Positions 60,553 to 64,000 of a stretch of 64,000 nucleotides of DNA are shown one piece after another. The position numbers and the translations under genes are program-made. A model generated the notes under the pieces. The model was given only the letters and a program-made list of their open reading frames with translations, was not told the DNA's origin and did not search any database. Each line of letters starts with the position of its first letter. Position 1 is the first letter of the stretch. Source of the DNA: JAKRSE01 sp943369295 (GTDB lineage Bacteria > Armatimonadota > Fimbriimonadia > Fimbriimonadales > Fimbriimonadaceae); NCBI GenBank assembly GCA_943369295.1, contig CALRMU020000002.1, forward strand, positions 868,001 through 932,000, in the 5' to 3' direction.

Positions 60553-60571
60553 CCCCTTCCTGAGGAAGGGG
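60553..60571. terminator. Hairpin CCCCTTCC/GGAAGGGG
   Basis: Eight-bp arms with a 3-nt loop lie between the divergently-placed DUF1080 and copA ends. A T-rich CTTTCTATTTATT follows on the plus strand. On the minus strand it is 91 bp past the copA stop. Confidence 0.6.
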
Positions 60572-60638
60572 CTTTCTATTTATTGGCGGTTTTCGACCTT
60601 CAGGCAATAGCCGCCATGAACAAACGGGTGCAGAGTCA

Positions 60639-60663
60639 GATCAAGTCAGGGCCCTGCTTGATC
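60639..60663 (-). terminator. Palindrome at the copA stop codon
   Basis: GATCAAG and CTTGATC arms around CAGGGCCCTG include the stop codon of copA. It may be a terminator for the copper genes; there is no U-tract. Confidence 0.35.
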
Positions 60664-62848
60664 AGGATTTGAACCGCTTCAGCCGCAGAGCATTGAGCAC
60701 AACCGAGACGGATGAAAAGGCCATAGCGCCCGAGGCGAGCATAGGGTTCATAAAGCCTGCCATGGCCAAGGGAATCATGAGGACGTTGTAGCTGAAGGCC
60801 CAAACGAGATTGCTCTTTATGGTCCTCAGGGTCTGGCGGGCAAGAGCAAGTCCGGAAGCCAAGAGGCGCAGATCTGATCGCAGAAGCACGATGTCGCCTG
60901 CTTGGCGGGCAGCATCGGCACCCATGCCCATGGCGATTCCCACATCGGCGTGGGCGAGAGCGGGAGCATCGTTGACGCCATCACCGACCATGCCCACGGG
61001 GCCGCTCTCTTTAAGAGAAAGGACCAGATCTGCCTTGCCCTGCGGAGTCATGCCTGCGTGGACTTCGTCGATCCCTACTGCGGCGGCAACTGGCGCGGCA
61101 GATTCGGCTCTGTCGCCAGTTGCAAGAAGCACTCTCGTGCCATCCCTGTGGAGCTTCTTAAGCGCCTCTAGGGTTCCTTCCGCAAGTTCATCCTGCCAGT
61201 TCAGCCAGGCTAGAGGCCGCCCGCCCAGAGTAAGCAGAGAGAGGCTGCCTGGAAGAGGTGGTTCCGAAATAGCCTGGTTTGCTGCCCAGCCTGGCTTGCC
61301 GAGCCTTACCTTTTCGCCCTTGAAGTCACCTTCAACACCTTGTCCCGGATAGTTCTCAATCTGTGTGACTTCGAGCCGGTCACTGCTCGCTGCGGCGACG
61401 GATCGGGCCAAGGGGTGGGTGGATGAGTCGCTGAGCCCAGCGGCCAAAGCTAAGATTTTTGCTTCGCTCCAGTCTGCAGCGAGAACCAAGGGCTTCTGGA
61501 GTTCTGGCCTTCCTCGGGTCAGAGTTCCGGTTTTGTCGAGGATCAAGGTTTTGACATGAGCGGCTCTTTCCAGAGCATCCCCACTGCGAATCAGCATGCC
61601 GAGCTCTGCCCCCTTGCTGACGCCAACCACCAAGGCAGTCGGAGTCGCCAGCCCCAAAGCGCAGGGGCAGGCGATCACCAAAACCGTAGCGAGACGGATC
61701 ATTCCACCCTCGAAACCCAGCCCAGCTGCATAGGCAAGGCCGAAGGAAACGAGAGCCAGGACGATGACAATTGGCACAAAGACTGAAGAAATTTTGTCGG
61801 CAAGGTTCTGCAAAGGAGCCTTGCTTCCCTGGGCTTCCTCTACCGTTTGAATGATGCGGGCAAGGGCGGTTTCTTCCCCGACACCTTCGGCTCGCATAAC
61901 CAAAAGGGAAGTGAGGTTAAGCAGTCCCGCCTGAACTTCATCGCCTGGTTTGACAGAGCGGGGAAGGGGTTCGCCCGTCATGAGGGAGGCATCAACTTCT
62001 CCCAATCCTTCGACGATGACCCCATCAGCGGGGACTTTTTCGCCTGGCCTCACCTGAACTAGGTCGCCCGGAAGCACGAGCTGGACAGGAACTTCCTGCC
62101 ACTCACCGACCAGGTTTTTTCGGACTGCCTTTTCTGGGGCAAGCTGGCTAAGAGCCTCGATTCCCTGAGTCATTCTGCCTCTGGCTCTCGCCTCTAGGGT
62201 CCTTCCGAGAAGGATAAGGGTGACAATGACAGCGGCGGATTCTAAGTAGAGATGATCGCTTTGGTGGTGGCCTTTATGGGCAAGCAGACCGTAAACCGAA
62301 ACGCCGTAGGCAGAAAGCGTTCCCAGGGCAACGAGGGTATCCATCGTCGCGGTCTTCTGCTTGAGGGCTGACCAGGCTCCCGCCAAGAACTCCCATCCCG
62401 CCCAAAAAACGACAGGGGTCGTGAGGGCGAGCAGAAGCCAATTGACCGCCTCTGGCCTCGGGTGCCAGAACATGGAAAGGCAGAAGACTGGCAGGGTTAA
62501 AAGGGCCGAAATGATGAAGGTTTTCTGCTTTGCATCGGCTTCCTTCTTGGCTGCCTCGCTGGGAAGAGATCTTGCCCCCTTTTCGGGAATCGTGCCAGTA
62601 AAACCGGCCTTTGAGACGGCCTGGGTTAGAGCGCTTTCATCAAGGGCTCCGGCATGGCTGACCCATGCGGCGCGAGTGGCAAAGTTGACGGATGCCGCCT
62701 CGACCCCCTCAACTTTCTCTAGAGCCTTGGTGACCCTTCTTACACAGGCGGCGCAGTGCATCCCTTCGATTTCGAGCTTCGAAATCTGTGTTTCTTGGGG
62801 TGCAGTCTCGGCCTCAAGCAAGGGGGATGGCTTCATAACCTTCATCAT
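60662..62848 (-). CDS. copA: Copper-exporting P1B-type ATPase
   Basis: The protein has 728 residues from the ATG at 62848; another ATG lies at 62836. It pumps Cu+ out of the cytoplasm using ATP. An N-terminal heavy-metal-associated domain has GMHCAACVRR (about 29-38). The transport site CPC is in VIACPCALGLATPTAL, the phosphorylated Asp in DKTGTLTRG, and the ATP-binding GDGVNDAPALAHADVG follows. Eight hydrophobic segments fit. It overlaps copZ by up to 35 bp, so the two are translated together. CsoR-type operators control the module. Confidence 0.95.
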   Translation of the reverse strand: MMKVMKPSPLLEAETAPQETQISKLEIEGMHCAACVRRVTKALEKVEGVEAASVNFATRAAWVSHAGALDESALTQAVSKAGFTGTIPEKGARSLPSEAAKKEADAKQKTFIISALLTLPVFCLSMFWHPRPEAVNWLLLALTTPVVFWAGWEFLAGAWSALKQKTATMDTLVALGTLSAYGVSVYGLLAHKGHHQSDHLYLESAAVIVTLILLGRTLEARARGRMTQGIEALSQLAPEKAVRKNLVGEWQEVPVQLVLPGDLVQVRPGEKVPADGVIVEGLGEVDASLMTGEPLPRSVKPGDEVQAGLLNLTSLLVMRAEGVGEETALARIIQTVEEAQGSKAPLQNLADKISSVFVPIVIVLALVSFGLAYAAGLGFEGGMIRLATVLVIACPCALGLATPTALVVGVSKGAELGMLIRSGDALERAAHVKTLILDKTGTLTRGRPELQKPLVLAADWSEAKILALAAGLSDSSTHPLARSVAAASSDRLEVTQIENYPGQGVEGDFKGEKVRLGKPGWAANQAISEPPLPGSLSLLTLGGRPLAWLNWQDELAEGTLEALKKLHRDGTRVLLATGDRAESAAPVAAAVGIDEVHAGMTPQGKADLVLSLKESGPVGMVGDGVNDAPALAHADVGIAMGMGADAARQAGDIVLLRSDLRLLASGLALARQTLRTIKSNLVWAFSYNVLMIPLAMAGFMNPMLASGAMAFSSVSVVLNALRLKRFKS

Positions 62849-63023
62849 CGAGAGCGGCGGCGATGGCCTCGAAGCTCAGAGATCCATCGTGCTGCACGTC
62901 GCCCCTTGCTGGTTCTAGTGTGACAATCACCTCACCGACTCCGGGGAGAGACTGCAGAGCCTCGGTGGCGTGGCGGACACAGTTCTGGCAGGACATTCCT
63001 TTGATTTCAAAAACGTGGTTCAT
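62814..63023 (-). CDS. copZ: Copper chaperone CopZ-like
   Basis: The protein has 69 residues, a single heavy-metal-associated domain: GMSCQNCVRHATEAL with the CxxC copper site, then a ferredoxin-like fold ending EGYEAIPLA. It carries Cu+ to CopA or CsoR. The ATG lies 4 nt after a TATAGA box that overlaps a CsoR-type palindrome, so it is probably translated from a leaderless mRNA. It is the first gene of copZ-copA. Confidence 0.93.
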   Translation of the reverse strand: MNHVFEIKGMSCQNCVRHATEALQSLPGVGEVIVTLEPARGDVQHDGSLSFEAIAAALDDEGYEAIPLA

Positions 63024-63027
63024 TTTT

Positions 63028-63046
63028 TCTATACCCCCTTAGGTAT
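63028..63046 (-). promoter_or_regulatory. CsoR-type operator and leaderless promoter of copZA
   Basis: The palindrome ATACCCCCTTAGGTAT (63031-63046) is an imperfect copy of the csoR operator and overlaps the csoR stop codon. On the minus strand TATAGA (63028-63033) overlaps its end and lies 4 nt before the copZ ATG. Repressor bound here would block the -10. Confidence 0.75.
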
Positions 63047-63339
63047 TAGTCAACAAGTCGGCTCAGGGCCGCTTTAAGTTCCTCGGTCATTTCCTCGCGG
63101 CTCATGCACTCTGAGTGAGGGTGGGCGGCCGCGTCTTTGCCCTTTCCCAGCAGGCAGTGCTCCATGTGATGGGACACCAATTCGACCCCGGCTTGACTCA
63201 GCGCCGACCTTGCGGCAGCAATCTGTGTCAAGACTTCCATGCAGTAGCGGTCTTCTTCGACCATGCGCCGAACTCCAGCCACCTGCCCCTCAACACGGGC
63301 CAGACGGCGGATGAGCTTGGCCTTCTCTTCCTGGGTCAC
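63046..63339 (-). CDS. csoR: Copper-sensing repressor CsoR
   Basis: The start is the GTG at 63339 (VTQEEKAKLIRRLARVEGQVAGV), because the codons further up run through the operator; this gives 97 residues. The copper-binding triad is present at the classical spacing: Cys33 (RYCMEV), His58 and Cys62 (SHHMEHC), 25 and 4 residues apart as in known CsoR. Without copper it binds DNA and represses copZA; Cu+ releases it. A His/Ser tail (AAAHPHSECMS) follows the usual domain and could bind more metal. Confidence 0.95.
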   Translation of the reverse strand: MTQEEKAKLIRRLARVEGQVAGVRRMVEEDRYCMEVLTQIAAARSALSQAGVELVSHHMEHCLLGKGKDAAAHPHSECMSREEMTEELKAALSRLVD

Positions 63340-63345
63340 AATCGG

Positions 63346-63364
63346 ATTATACCCCAAGGGGTAT
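63346..63364 (-). promoter_or_regulatory. CsoR operator and leaderless promoter of csoR
   Basis: ATACCCC-AA-GGGGTAT (63349-63364) is a perfect 16-bp palindrome, matching the known CsoR operator type. A perfect TATAAT (minus strand, 63346-63351) overlaps one end and is 6 nt from the GTG at 63339, so the mRNA should start at the first base of the gene. This fits autoregulation. It may also act on the divergent M23 gene. Confidence 0.82.
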
Positions 63365-63413
63365 CTGATTTCATTTTCAGGTGCCCTGACCAAAGTGGGA
63401 CTTACAGGACAAA

Positions 63414-64000
63414 ATGGCTTCCATGCTCTTGGCAGTGGCTGTTTTGGCCTTCCCTAAACCCATAGGGGCAATTCCTCCTCCAGTGGCTCCTTTCGGGCCA
63501 GAGCTTCTGCCGACAGCAGGGGTGACCTACCCCATAGTTTTTCCTGTCCTTAGAAATTTAAGTTTCAGGGATGGCTACAACGACAATCGTGGCCGCTACC
63601 GCCATACAGGGGTGGATATCGCCGGTCCAAGAATGACCCCTCTTCTGGCCCCCTTTGCCGGAAGAATCAACTTGAAGAAGGAGTCGATCTGGATCGTGGC
63701 CGATGACGGCTGGCGAACCTTGATGACTCATTTTAACGACGACACCCCTGGCACCAGAGACAACAGAGGCACGGTCGACCATATGTTTGCCCCTAATCTG
63801 AAGCCAGGCCAAAGGGTTGAAGCAGGGCAGTTTATTGGCTACATGGGAGACAGCGGCTGGGCTACAGGCCCCCACCTACACTTTGAGATCTATTCGCCAA
63901 AAGGAATCCGCAACCCTTACTGGAGCCTTAAAAGGGCCCGAAGAGTTTCGACTCCTACTTACGCCATGCCGGCCAAGCAGGAATGGCCAAGGGCGGGAAC
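63414..64000 (+). CDS. Peptidase M23 (LytM-type), 3' truncated by the window
   Basis: The frame is open to the window end: at least 195 residues. A short signal peptide (MASMLLAVAVLA) is followed by a prodomain-like stretch. The M23 zinc ligands are visible: RYRHTGVDIAG (His and Asp) and GPHLHFEI (HxH). LytM-type enzymes cut peptide cross-links in peptidoglycan. An AGGAC lies 8 nt before the ATG. It shares a divergent control region with csoR, so copper-dependent expression is possible but not shown. Confidence 0.88.
   Translation, partial: MASMLLAVAVLAFPKPIGAIPPPVAPFGPELLPTAGVTYPIVFPVLRNLSFRDGYNDNRGRYRHTGVDIAGPRMTPLLAPFAGRINLKKESIWIVADDGWRTLMTHFNDDTPGTRDNRGTVDHMFAPNLKPGQRVEAGQFIGYMGDSGWATGPHLHFEIYSPKGIRNPYWSLKRARRVSTPTYAMPAKQEWPRAG

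Overview
The window reads as a chromosomal segment of an uncultured Armatimonadota bacterium, most likely of the class Fimbriimonadia. This is inferred from two pseudopilin genes whose cleavage region runs FTLIE...ILAA...FPVFA, a pattern very common in that phylum, together with a PEP-CTERM protein, many glycine-rich lipoproteins, moderate-to-high GC and frequent GTG/TTG starts. No phage, plasmid, transposase or CRISPR array is visible. Shine-Dalgarno motifs are often missing, and several genes have a -10 box sitting 4-6 nt before the start codon, so leaderless transcription appears to be used here.

Layout. 0-4.1 kb (+): the end of a LacI-type regulator, a pseudopilin, a small lipoprotein and a TPR-sulfotransferase. 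4.1-13.9 kb (-): a flavin halogenase-like oxidoreductase, then five tandem paralogous membrane proteins in one tightly coupled block, then a GH13 amylase-like enzyme and a deacetylase-like protein. 14-23.6 kb: hisG (+), then three large NHL-propeller lipoproteins (-) with an internally deleted remnant of a fourth. 23.7-28.4 kb (-): a class I ribonucleotide reductase beta subunit with Leu at the radical-Tyr position, and a LuxR/ATPase regulator coupled to a degenerate metallophosphoesterase-like protein. 28.5-34 kb (+): msrA, a giant GH-like protein with basic disordered ends, and era 2 bp behind it.

34.7-46 kb is a mosaic of single genes: sugar isomerase-like, alpha/beta hydrolase, SurA/PrsA-like lipoprotein, nucleoside hydrolase, NanE-ROK fusion, PEP-CTERM SGNH hydrolase, aminotransferase, a YHS/TRASH-like lipoprotein, truB with a DUF2752 gene, and a D-cysteine desulfhydrase-like enzyme. 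46-52 kb: a fused alpha/beta E1 2-oxoacid dehydrogenase, a double GNAT protein, and an epimerase-S10 peptidase pair. 52-60 kb: tRNA-Met(CAT), aldo/keto reductase, pseudopilin, gltX-hisD, GYF-TM2 protein and a DUF1080 protein. 60.6-64 kb: a copper module copA-copZ-csoR with two CsoR-type palindromes, and a divergent M23 peptidase that runs off the end.

Intergenic regions at 34.1-34.4, 48.2-48.6, 52.2-53.1 and 59.5-59.8 kb share a dispersed family of palindromic repeats (core hairpin with arms CACTGGC/GCCAGTG, and a second hairpin ending GTGGCACCC). The best candidate for an undescribed system is the five-gene membrane cluster at 5.9-10.6 kb: each protein appears to repeat the unit 'membrane hairpin plus PH-like beta domain' twice, and all five align over almost the same length.
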